The notes beneath the pieces are model-generated. The model was not told the DNA's origin. It did not search any database and was given only the letters and a program-made list of their open reading frames with translations. A stretch of DNA of 5,982 nt from Flavobacteriaceae bacterium (GTDB lineage Bacteria; Bacteroidota; Bacteroidia; Flavobacteriales; Flavobacteriaceae), in contig PAEO01000008.1 in the NCBI GenBank assembly GCA_002703065.1, positions 2,518 through 8,499 on the forward strand, in the 5' to 3' direction. The stretch's first letter is position 1; every line of letters starts with the position of its first letter. The translations under genes were made by a program, and so were the position numbers. This document shows positions 1-5,982 of this stretch, in pieces.

Positions 1-649
1 AGATGGTAGGCCTTTTGAAGATATTATTGCCAAATACGGAATTCCATGGTCAAAGGCAGGACATTGCACTAGAGAATTAAAGGAGCAGCCAATAAAAAAT
101 TACCTCAGAGAATTAGGTCTTGATAAAACCAACAGGGTTATGGCAATAGGTATTAGAGCTGATGAATCTCATCGAAAATCAAAGGTTGCTGAAGAAAATA
201 ACTTTATTTACCCACTCATTGATTGGGATATTGATAAAGAAGATGTTCTAAGCTGGTGGGAGGATCAAGATTTTGATCTTGAAATTCCTGAACATATGGG
301 GAACTGTGTTTGGTGTTGGAAAAAATCCTATATAAAACTAGTTACAGTTATGAGAGAAAAGCCTGAAGCTTTTGATTTCCCTGAAAGAATGGAAAAATTG
401 CATGGCAGGACAGGAAATATAGCGCAAAAAGTACTCAATAATGGTGTTTTAAAAGGACAAAAATCCATTAAATTTTTCAGAGGATTTAAAACCGTTGAAG
501 ACATAAGGAAAATGGCTGCAGAAAAAGATGATGTCTTTATTGATGAGCACTTTATGCGGATTAGTGGTGGCTGTTCAGAAGAGTGCCAGCCGTTTCTTGG
601 AGATGAAGAAGAAAATCCGAATTTAATTCCTGTTCTAAATACTACCTAA
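1..649 (+). CDS. PAPS-reductase-like sulfur-transfer enzyme, 5'-truncated by window edge (DndC-role candidate)
   Basis: The frame is open from the left edge (first full codon at position 2) to TAA at 647-649, giving 215 visible residues. The ATG at 140 is therefore internal: conserved-looking sequence (HCTRELKEQP) lies upstream of it. Visible motifs are HCTRELK (Cys22 of the fragment), GIRADESHR, YPLIDWDI, GNCVWCWKKS (Cys102, Cys105) and GGCSEECQPF (Cys191, Cys195). This fits the C-terminal half of a PAPS reductase/adenine nucleotide alpha-hydrolase protein. The expected N-terminal P-loop (SGGKDS-like) would lie outside the window. In this superfamily ATP activates a substrate for sulfur or reductive chemistry, and DndC is the member acting in DNA phosphorothioation. 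The C-x2-C plus C-x3-C pattern could bind an Fe-S cluster (inference). The WCWKKS context resembles phage-type PAPS reductase-like proteins more than canonical DndC. The gene heads the visible operon, 27 nt before the helicase gene. Fold assignment is fairly secure; the DndC-like role comes mainly from its neighbours. Confidence 0.8.
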   Translation, partial: DGRPFEDIIAKYGIPWSKAGHCTRELKEQPIKNYLRELGLDKTNRVMAIGIRADESHRKSKVAEENNFIYPLIDWDIDKEDVLSWWEDQDFDLEIPEHMGNCVWCWKKSYIKLVTVMREKPEAFDFPERMEKLHGRTGNIAQKVLNNGVLKGQKSIKFFRGFKTVEDIRKMAAEKDDVFIDEHFMRISGGCSEECQPFLGDEEENPNLIPVLNTT

Positions 650-664
650 TTTGCTAAAATTTCA

Positions 665-670
665 TGAGGA
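665..670 (+). promoter_or_regulatory. Ribosome binding site of the PLD-helicase gene
   Basis: TGAGGA lies 6 nt before the ATG at 677 and is the clearest Shine-Dalgarno match in the operon. It supports 677 as the start codon. The 27-nt gap after the preceding stop is too short for a separate promoter. Confidence 0.65.
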
Positions 671-676
671 CTACTC

Positions 677-2812
677 ATGGATGACATTCATAACCTAAAA
701 ACTCGCTATAGGAATACACGAGATAGTGGAAATATACGAAACAATTTTTTAAGGCCCTGTCTCAAACATTTTAAATCTTGGAAGAGGTGTACATTTAACT
801 TTAACTCAAGTGCATTAAAATCTTGGGCTGGCAGCTTTGTTCACATTATCAACGATGATGTGAAAATAGAGATCCTTTGTGATATTGGGAAAGTGAAGGA
901 TGATAGAGATTTAATGCTTAGCTTGGAGCATTGTCAAAACCAAAAAGAAAAAGAAGAAACAATAAGAAGGCATAAAGAAAAAATTCTTCTTGCTGCATTC
1001 GGAGCAGATAGCTCTCTTGATAACCAAGATGGGTTCAGAAATAAATATGGGTGGAGTCTTCTTCATTATATGCTTGCAACTGAAAAATTAGTTGTAAAGT
1101 TTGCGGTGAATACGATAAGCAACGATTACACCAATATCTACCATGAAAAATGTGGGTATTTTACTTTCGAAGATGGCACTGTCATAGCTCATTATGGCTC
1201 CTTCAACGAAAGTGAAGCAGCTCATATAGGTAATAATGACAGCGTGATGGTATTTAGCTCAAAAAGGTCCATAGATGACAGTCGTAGAGAGGAAGTAATA
1301 AATGATGTAGACGATGATTTTAGAGGAACAGACTCGGTTACTGTGCTTGAGTTGAGCAAAGAGACTCTTGAAGTGATTAAGGAAAATGCTCCATCACGAC
1401 CTCCAAAAAGAGAAGATTTTCCTATAGATGATGAAACAGATGGAGATATTGAGCCTCCAGATGGCACGACTGTAGATGAGGGAGAAGATAATAATTTAAA
1501 ACTCAGGCCTTATCAGAAAGATGCTATCGAGGCATTTGAGAGAAATGATTTTCATGGAATTTTAGAGCATGCAACAGGTAGTGGTAAAACTTTTACTGCC
1601 TTGAATATAATGCGGAAATTATATGAAAAAAATCAAGCTTTTTGTGTGATTGGAGTTCCGTTTATTCCGCTTGCAGAGCAATGGCAGGGAGAAATAGAAA
1701 AATTCCTCAAAGGTACAGGTGTGAAATATAGAATTATAGAATGTTGGAGTGATCATGATGACTATATTCAAGAATGTAAATTTGAATTACTTGAATTAAA
1801 GAGAGGAAAAAAACCAGAGGAATCAGAATTAATAATATTTTTAGTCGTTAATAATTCATTAGAACAAAAATTTTATAAGTTATTTGACCATAATTTTAAT
1901 TTTGATAAGTGTCTATTCATTGGAGATGAGTGTCATAGATATGCCACAAAAAATAAATTACTCATCCTGCCTGAAGCAAAATTTAGATTAGGACTATCTG
2001 CAACACCTATTGTTGATATAAATGATCCAAGTGAGGCAGAGCAAGGTTTATTAGATTATTTTGGAGGTATTTGTCACACATTCACATTAGATGAGGCAAT
2101 TCCCGATTATCTTTGCAACTATTATTATTACCCCATAGAGACCTATCTTGATAAAGAGGAATTCAGTAAATGGGAAGAGCTTTATAAAACGGCTTCATGG
2201 TCAGATAATGCAAATGAATATGATCTTGATGAAAAAGGAGGAATATTTCGAGAAATGGGAGGAATATTAAGTTCAGCTGAGAATAAACTTAAAGTCTTAA
2301 ACAAAATTCTGCCAACAAGTAGTGAAGAAAGAAAATTTAGCATAATTTTTACTGGAGCTGGTAAGGATAAAAATGGAGAAAGAGACATTGACAGAGTGCA
2401 AAAGCTTCTTTTAGAAAAAGGTTGGACTCCAACAAGAATTACTGCTGATGAGAGCAGCAGACAGCTTAGGGCAGATATTATTGAAGGCTTTAAGAATGGA
2501 TATTCAGATGGACTTTTGGCTATTCGTGTGCTCGATGAAGGAATTGATATACCAGAGATTAAGAATGCATATATTGTTGCGAGCTCAACTAATAGAAGGC
2601 AATTTGTTCAAAGGCGAGGAAGAGTTCTTAGAAAATTAGAGGGTACTAAAAAGATTGCAAAAATATATGACCTAGTGGTGATTCCACCAAAAAGACATTC
2701 TGATGCAGCACAAAAAATAATTGAAAATGAAAGAAAAAGGGTTGATGAAATGAGCTCAAAAGCATTAAATAAAGCTGATAGTAAAAAATTTATAGAAGAA
2801 CTACTGTATTAG
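677..2812 (+). CDS. PLD-family nuclease domain fused to superfamily 2 DEAD/DEAH-type helicase (candidate restriction effector)
   Basis: This 711-aa protein has two parts. Residues about 20-200 look like a phospholipase-D-type nuclease domain. They contain one HxK motif (YHEKCGYF, His156 and Lys158) followed by GSFNES (residues 174-179, Asn177), the order found in PLD-superfamily nucleases. An acidic linker (about 249-273) leads to a full SF2 core: Q-motif LRPYQKDAI (276-284), Walker A ATGSGKT (299-305), motif II DECH (417-420), motif III SATP (441-444), motif IV SIIFTG (555-560), motif V VLDEGIDIP (618-626) and motif VI QFVQRRGRVLR (642-652). All ATPase motifs appear intact. Only one HKD-type motif is visible, so nuclease activity would probably need a dimer, as in BfiI-type enzymes. 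Helicases of this type are linked to dnd loci as restriction components, and that role is inferred here. A strong ribosome site at 665-670 supports the start. A 55-aa gene begins 2 nt after its stop. A non-nucleolytic translocase with an inactive PLD domain is the main alternative. Confidence 0.88.
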   Translation: MDDIHNLKTRYRNTRDSGNIRNNFLRPCLKHFKSWKRCTFNFNSSALKSWAGSFVHIINDDVKIEILCDIGKVKDDRDLMLSLEHCQNQKEKEETIRRHKEKILLAAFGADSSLDNQDGFRNKYGWSLLHYMLATEKLVVKFAVNTISNDYTNIYHEKCGYFTFEDGTVIAHYGSFNESEAAHIGNNDSVMVFSSKRSIDDSRREEVINDVDDDFRGTDSVTVLELSKETLEVIKENAPSRPPKREDFPIDDETDGDIEPPDGTTVDEGEDNNLKLRPYQKDAIEAFERNDFHGILEHATGSGKTFTALNIMRKLYEKNQAFCVIGVPFIPLAEQWQGEIEKFLKGTGVKYRIIECWSDHDDYIQECKFELLELKRGKKPEESELIIFLVVNNSLEQKFYKLFDHNFNFDKCLFIGDECHRYATKNKLLILPEAKFRLGLSATPIVDINDPSEAEQGLLDYFGGICHTFTLDEAIPDYLCNYYYYPIETYLDKEEFSKWEELYKTASWSDNANEYDLDEKGGIFREMGGILSSAENKLKVLNKILPTSSEERKFSIIFTGAGKDKNGERDIDRVQKLLLEKGWTPTRITADESSRQLRADIIEGFKNGYSDGLLAIRVLDEGIDIPEIKNAYIVASSTNRRQFVQRRGRVLRKLEGTKKIAKIYDLVVIPPKRHSDAAQKIIENERKRVDEMSSKALNKADSKKFIEELLY

Positions 2813-2814
2813 AT

Positions 2815-2982
2815 ATGAGCAAAATAAATAACAAAGATAGTATTCAAATTCTGAAAACCTTAATTAAAAAATGCAGAAATAATAAATTAAAAAGGTCAAC
2901 AGACTCAGATGCAAAAGAAGAAATTTTTAAATTTCTTGAAGGTTCAATTACAAAAGTGATTCAAAAAAATAATGAAAATTAA
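2815..2982 (+). CDS. Small basic 55-aa protein between helicase and SMC-like ATPase genes
   Basis: An ATG at 2815, 2 nt after the helicase stop, opens a 55-codon frame ending at TAA 2980-2982. The product begins MSKINNKDSIQILKTLIKK and continues through a Lys/Arg-rich stretch (CRNNKLKRS) to a segment that looks amphipathic (DAKEEIFKFLEGSITKVI). It has one cysteine (Cys20), no membrane segment and no signal peptide. I do not recognise a domain. The case for a real gene is positional: without it there would be a 159-nt gap in an otherwise gapless operon, and its end overlaps the ATPase gene start by 11 nt, typical of translational coupling. Its own ribosome site is weak (AGAAGAA at 2794-2800, 14 nt upstream), so it is probably translated by ribosomes leaving the helicase gene. 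Small proteins between these genes are known in dnd-like loci, so it could be an accessory subunit of the modification complex (inference). The chance alternative is a fortuitous frame in A+T-rich DNA. Confidence 0.62.
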   Translation: MSKINNKDSIQILKTLIKKCRNNKLKRSTDSDAKEEIFKFLEGSITKVIQKNNEN

Positions 2983-5053
2983 AAAACTTGAAATGAAAAA
3001 CTGGAGAGGCTTTTATGGTAGCAATCATGTAATTGAATTTTCAACAAATAAAGATAAACCAATCACTGTGCTTATTGGGGCAAACGAAACGGGTAAATCT
3101 GACATTTTAAGAGCAATACATTGGATATTATTTGATGAAATGCCTTCAGATACTAGTGGGCCTCTAGACCTCATTAACAATTATGCTGAAAAAGAAGATA
3201 AGAATGCAATAGCTGAAGCAACGATTGAATTAATTTCAAATGACAAAGAGCATTTTAAACTAACTCGGAAGCTTGATAAGGATGCTGATAAAGGTGGTGA
3301 GTCTACCTTTGTTGCCCAGAAAAGGGATGGAAATTCTTTTTTTCCAATAAGAAATATAACACATCAAAGGAATTGGATTAATGAAAATATCTTGCCATTT
3401 CATTTAAAAGATGTCTTTCTCTTTCAAGGTGAGGTACTAAAGAAAGCCTTTGAAGATAAAGATAATGAATTCATTACTGATTCAGTTGAGAGTATAACTG
3501 GTACCAGTTACATCAGGGATGCAACAGCATATTTAAGAAAGTTTTGTGAAGCAAAAGATTTAGAGAAAACAAAGAAAGATACCAAGAATAAGAATATTCT
3601 AAAACAAATCGAAAAATTAAATACCGCAGAGGGAGAATTTGAAAAAATAGGGGCTGCAATTAAAGAAATAGAGGGAGAATTAGATCCACTGAATAAGGAA
3701 AGAGAGGAGATATTGAGAAAATTAACACTTTCTAATAATCAAGAAATTAGTGTTGCAGCTCATGAAAAAGAAACTGCAGAAGAAGCTGCAAAAAAATTTG
3801 AAGGTCAACTAGATACGAAAAAAGCAGAATTTTATAAACAAATTGTTGATTATGGCTGTGATGCTTTTCTGTTGAACAAGTGTATTGAGTGGAGCAATAG
3901 AGAGGAAATTAAGGAGGTGGAACAACCAGAATATTTTGCTGAAGTAGCAACTCCTCTGAGAGAACAAGCTCTAGAAAAAATAAGAGATAGTGGAACTTGT
4001 ATATGTGGAAGACCAATTGGTAAGAAAGGTTCTGAAGAGTACGACATAATTACTGCTGAAATTGAAAAAACAAATTCAGAAGAGTTTATCAAAACTGTAA
4101 GAAATATGGACGCCTTAGCTACTACTGCCAAGACGAAGATGAAAACATTTTCAGATCACCTCAGTGAAAAAAGAAGGGATTTGGGGCTAATCGGTGGTTT
4201 TCTTAATGATGAAAAAAATAAAATAGAAGAGGCTCAAAAAAAGATTGATGGATTAGCTAAATCTAATTTCGACACAAGAGACCTGAATTCTCGATTGAAA
4301 GAACTTGAAACAACACTAATACCACCCTTGAAAAGCCGTTTAGATGAGGAGCAATTTCAAGAAAAAATGCAAAAGATCGAAATAAGTAAGCTTAAGGGTA
4401 AAATACCAAAAAGTGGTCAGGGTGATGATCTAGTTTCTAACATTCTTGAAATTTCACAAGAGCTTTTAGATACACTTGATGAGTTTGCCAATGGTCAAGA
4501 AATAGACTTGTCAAAGAATTTGAAACAAAATGTTTCAGAAAAAATAGAGGCATATGGTAAAGGTGATACAGTAGAGTTTTATGACAATTCTTACTTACCA
4601 TTTTTAACAAGTCCTGCAACGGGTGTTGAAAACCCAAGAAGTGAGGGTGGCTCTGCTCTTAAAAGCATTTGCTGGGGTACATCATTAATTCAACTTGCTA
4701 CAGAGAGAGGAGATGCTCCAGCTTTTGTTGAAAGGAATTCTCCATTTCCGTTTATTTGTGATGCTCCGTTTAGTTCAATGGATGATATGAAAACTGCATC
4801 AGCAACAGAAATGCTTTTAGACATTGATTGTCAACTCATAATTTTAATTAACCCATCTGCATTTCGGGAAATAAACAAAAATTTGAATAAATCAAAGAAA
4901 GAGGGCTCGAGATATTTTATTGAAAGAAAAGAAACTGGAAAAACAGGAACTTCTTTTAATAATGATCCAATAGATATTGGAAATGATATATATCAAGCTT
5001 TTTATGAAGATTCTGATTTTGAAGGATCATTAGTAAGGAGCGCAAAAATTTAA
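2972..5053 (+). CDS. SMC/RecF-like AAA ATPase with short coiled coils, DndD-like
   Basis: This 693-aa protein has the split head of the SMC/Rad50/RecF family. The N-terminal half has a first strand (MKIKKLEMKNWRGF), Walker A GANETGKS (36-43) and a Q-loop region with FLFQGE (149-154). Charged segments that look like coiled coil lie around 195-290 and 355-475. Between them is TCICGRPIG (342-350), with Cys343 and Cys345 at the place where a zinc-hook-like turn would be. The C-terminal half has a signature-like SEGGSALKS (557-565), Walker B-like FICDAP (594-599) and an FSSMD D-loop (600-604), then a QLIILIN strand (621-627). Size and layout match DndD of phosphorothioation systems, but the motifs are divergent, so no symbol is given. 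In Dnd systems DndD is an ATPase proposed to act on DNA structure during modification. No ribosome site lies close upstream; the start overlaps the 55-aa gene by 11 nt, suggesting coupling. A RecF/Rad50-like repair or other defence ATPase is the alternative. Confidence 0.85.
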   Translation: MKIKKLEMKNWRGFYGSNHVIEFSTNKDKPITVLIGANETGKSDILRAIHWILFDEMPSDTSGPLDLINNYAEKEDKNAIAEATIELISNDKEHFKLTRKLDKDADKGGESTFVAQKRDGNSFFPIRNITHQRNWINENILPFHLKDVFLFQGEVLKKAFEDKDNEFITDSVESITGTSYIRDATAYLRKFCEAKDLEKTKKDTKNKNILKQIEKLNTAEGEFEKIGAAIKEIEGELDPLNKEREEILRKLTLSNNQEISVAAHEKETAEEAAKKFEGQLDTKKAEFYKQIVDYGCDAFLLNKCIEWSNREEIKEVEQPEYFAEVATPLREQALEKIRDSGTCICGRPIGKKGSEEYDIITAEIEKTNSEEFIKTVRNMDALATTAKTKMKTFSDHLSEKRRDLGLIGGFLNDEKNKIEEAQKKIDGLAKSNFDTRDLNSRLKELETTLIPPLKSRLDEEQFQEKMQKIEISKLKGKIPKSGQGDDLVSNILEISQELLDTLDEFANGQEIDLSKNLKQNVSEKIEAYGKGDTVEFYDNSYLPFLTSPATGVENPRSEGGSALKSICWGTSLIQLATERGDAPAFVERNSPFPFICDAPFSSMDDMKTASATEMLLDIDCQLIILINPSAFREINKNLNKSKKEGSRYFIERKETGKTGTSFNNDPIDIGNDIYQAFYEDSDFEGSLVRSAKI
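5034..5040 (+). promoter_or_regulatory. Possible ribosome binding site of the 142-aa gene, with long spacing
   Basis: TAAGGAG is a near-perfect Shine-Dalgarno sequence inside the end of the ATPase gene. It lies 14 nt before the ATG at 5055, longer than the usual 5-9 nt. No ATG, GTG or TTG start lies closer in that frame, so 5055 remains the best start. Coupling to the ATPase stop (1 nt away) probably helps initiation. Confidence 0.45.
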
Positions 5054-5054
5054 T

Positions 5055-5483
5055 ATGGCAACTAAAAAGAAAAAACCACTTCTTATACCGATAAGAATAG
5101 ATCAATCCCATTCAGACATGATAGATCTAATTGATAATCAAAATATTTTCTCATCTAGAAATCAAATTGTAATTTTTGCATCTACTATAGGCTTCAAATA
5201 CGATATGTTTGCAGAAAGAAAAAAACTAGGACATGAAGGAAGAAGAGATCAAATTGATGTTGATGAAGCATTATCAAAAGCAAATTTTATGGCACTTGCT
5301 AGAACAGAAGATAAGACAATACTTGATGATGATGATGCGTGCTATGAAATCTTATGTGGATATGCAAATGGGGGATTTGAAAAATTAAGAGAATGGTATG
5401 ATGAAACTTCAACTGAAGAGGGTTTTTTGAAGCATATCATTAACGCAATGTATCAAGAGGCAGTTGAAAACCTTCCAAGGTAG
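5055..5483 (+). CDS. Small protein resembling dnd-system-associated protein 4
   Basis: This 142-aa soluble protein starts 1 nt after the ATPase stop. It opens with a basic stretch (MATKKKKPLLIPIRI), then SSRNQIVIFASTIGFKYDM (about residues 33-51), an acidic run LDDDDA (about 91-96) and YANGGFEKLREWY (about 103-115). The pattern of an 'FA..IGF' helix, a central 'ALA.TED..IL' segment and a late 'YANGG' matches what I remember of the dnd-system-associated protein 4 family, a small protein of unknown biochemical role encoded next to dnd genes. That match is from memory and not a search. It lacks the 'TG.TPN...R.A' segment I associate with DndE, so it is probably not DndE, though it sits in the usual dndE position after the DndD-like gene. 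It is the last gene of the plus-strand operon. A nicked-DNA-binding or scaffolding role would be an extrapolation. Confidence 0.68.
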   Translation: MATKKKKPLLIPIRIDQSHSDMIDLIDNQNIFSSRNQIVIFASTIGFKYDMFAERKKLGHEGRRDQIDVDEALSKANFMALARTEDKTILDDDDACYEILCGYANGGFEKLREWYDETSTEEGFLKHIINAMYQEAVENLPR

Positions 5484-5581
5484 CTGCCTCAATATCCAGA
5501 GAATTTTTTGATTATTTTTTAGCTACCAAAATGTATTTCTAAAGCCCCTTTATTTCCGATAAAACTGAGCCCCAAAATATT

Positions 5582-5606
5582 AAAAAAAGTACTAGACCTT
5601 ACTTTT
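5582..5606 (-). terminator. Weak A/T hairpin with T-run, possible terminator of the minus-strand nuclease gene
   Basis: AAAAGTA (5585-5591) and TACTTTT (5600-5606) form a 7-bp inverted repeat with an 8-nt loop. Read on the minus strand, the stem ends in a run of seven T's, 20 nt beyond the stop of the nuclease gene. The stem has one G-C pair, so it would be a weak terminator. It could also serve the plus-strand operon, about 100 nt past its stop, but no clear T-run follows there. Nothing else recognisable lies in 5484-5625. Confidence 0.22.
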
Positions 5607-5625
5607 GAAAAAAAACTTTGCATAT

Positions 5626-5982
5626 TCAGTCATCACCTAATAGTTGTTCTGAATCCTGTTGAGCAACTTCCCAACGCTTTTTTAAGTAATTACAATTTTC
5701 ACAAACTTTTGAAGGTTTTGGCATATCTCCCTCCAGAGTTTTTACAGCTTCAGTTATTGCCCCCTCTACCCAGTTATCATCACACTCCAACCTTACTAAA
5801 TGTAAATCAAATTCTAATTTCTGATTAAACATTGGCTCATTTTTTTTACCATTGAAATAAACAAGGTAACCCTCTTTAGCCACTTCAAAACCATTCTGTT
5901 TAAGTAGCCATTGATACATCTCAAGCTGTCTTTGATACCCTTTCGCATATTCCCATTTTGAATAGGTATCATCCCAATCAAA
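5626..5982 (-). CDS. PD-(D/E)XK-superfamily nuclease, C-terminal part, 5' end beyond right window edge
   Basis: The minus-strand frame is open from the right edge (5982) to TGA at 5626-5628, giving 118 visible residues. The ATG at 5919 is internal: FDWDDTYSKWEYAKGYQRQLE precedes it in frame. The segment YQRQLEMYQWLLKQNGFEV carries Q-x3-Y (Gln19, Tyr23 of the fragment), the QxxxY motif of RecB/Cas4-like nucleases, followed by a strand-like GYLVYFNGKK. A late C-x2-C (VCENCNYLKKR) after a Pro-rich turn resembles the C-terminal cysteines of this nuclease group. The catalytic D...(D/E)xK residues would lie upstream, outside the window, so catalytic competence cannot be judged. The gene converges on the phosphorothioation-like operon across 142 bp and is probably transcribed separately. 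It may be a phage- or island-type exonuclease or a component of another defence system; the sequence does not say which. Confidence 0.7.
   Translation of the reverse strand, partial: FDWDDTYSKWEYAKGYQRQLEMYQWLLKQNGFEVAKEGYLVYFNGKKNEPMFNQKLEFDLHLVRLECDDNWVEGAITEAVKTLEGDMPKPSKVCENCNYLKKRWEVAQQDSEQLLGDD

Noticed and set aside
140..649. A complete 169-aa gene starting at the ATG at 140
   Set aside because: The same frame stays open to the left edge and carries family-like sequence (HCTRELKEQP, Cys22) upstream of this ATG. It is an internal methionine of a truncated gene.
1222..1467. Minus-strand frame of 81 codons inside the helicase gene
   Set aside because: Ser/Leu-rich, low-complexity translation antisense to the acidic linker of a well-supported gene, with no recognisable domain. 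The same applies to minus-strand frames at 2182-2388, 3850-4131 and 4437-4637.
2448..2639. Plus-strand 63-codon frame overlapping helicase motifs V and VI
   Set aside because: It lies wholly inside the conserved C-terminal helicase domain in another frame and has no plausible ribosome site or domain.
5326..5337. GAT trinucleotide run, considered as a slippage or phase-variable repeat
   Set aside because: Four codons encoding an acidic Asp run; in-frame trinucleotide changes would not switch the gene off, and the run is too short to be a phase-variable tract.
1..5483. Naming the locus a canonical dndCDE operon
   Set aside because: The cysteine context of the PAPS-reductase-like protein, the divergent ATPase motifs and the lack of a recognisable DndE do not justify canonical gene symbols without a profile search.
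5479..5527. Inverted repeat GGTAGCT / AGCTACC with a 35-nt T-rich loop after the operon, considered as the operon terminator
   Set aside because: The stem is only 7 bp with a long loop, and no T-run follows the second arm. It could be chance in A+T-rich DNA.
5543..5573. Direct repeat AGCCCC (5543-5548 and 5568-5573), considered as an operator or attachment-site half
   Set aside because: Six bases twice in about 30 bp is not significant, and there is no symmetry or flanking promoter to support a binding site.

Overview
The window is A+T-rich bacterial DNA (roughly one-third G+C by eye). It looks like part of an accessory or defence island rather than a housekeeping region. No rRNA, tRNA, CRISPR array or insertion sequence is visible, and the sequence does not identify the host. 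Shine-Dalgarno-like sites and tightly packed genes point to a bacterium, but I would not name a genus.

Positions 1-5483 hold five plus-strand genes that read as one operon, with junctions of 27 nt, 2 nt, an 11-nt overlap and 1 nt. In order they are: (1) the 3' part of a PAPS-reductase-like (adenine nucleotide alpha-hydrolase fold) enzyme with a four-cysteine C-terminal cluster, entering from the left edge; (2) a 711-aa protein joining a phospholipase-D-type nuclease domain to a superfamily 2 helicase; (3) a 55-aa basic protein that simple length cut-offs miss; (4) a 693-aa SMC/RecF-like ATPase resembling DndD; (5) a 142-aa protein resembling small proteins found with DNA phosphorothioation (dnd) loci.

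The best overall reading is a DNA phosphorothioation-type modification and restriction cassette, or a close relative of one. The PAPS-reductase-like enzyme would take the DndC role (sulfur activation or transfer), the SMC-like ATPase the DndD role, and the PLD-helicase would be the candidate restriction effector. The cassette is not a textbook dndBCDE locus. The PAPS-reductase-like gene has a different cysteine layout from DndC as I recall it, no clear DndE is present, and the helicase lies between the sulfur gene and the ATPase gene. Genes upstream of position 1, possibly including a DndB-like regulator or a cysteine desulfurase, are not visible.

A 142-bp intergenic stretch (5484-5625) follows, with only a weak A/T hairpin. 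Beyond it, a convergent minus-strand gene (5982 to 5626, 5' end outside the window) encodes the C-terminal part of what looks like a RecB/Cas4-like PD-(D/E)XK nuclease. Its orientation suggests a separate transcription unit.
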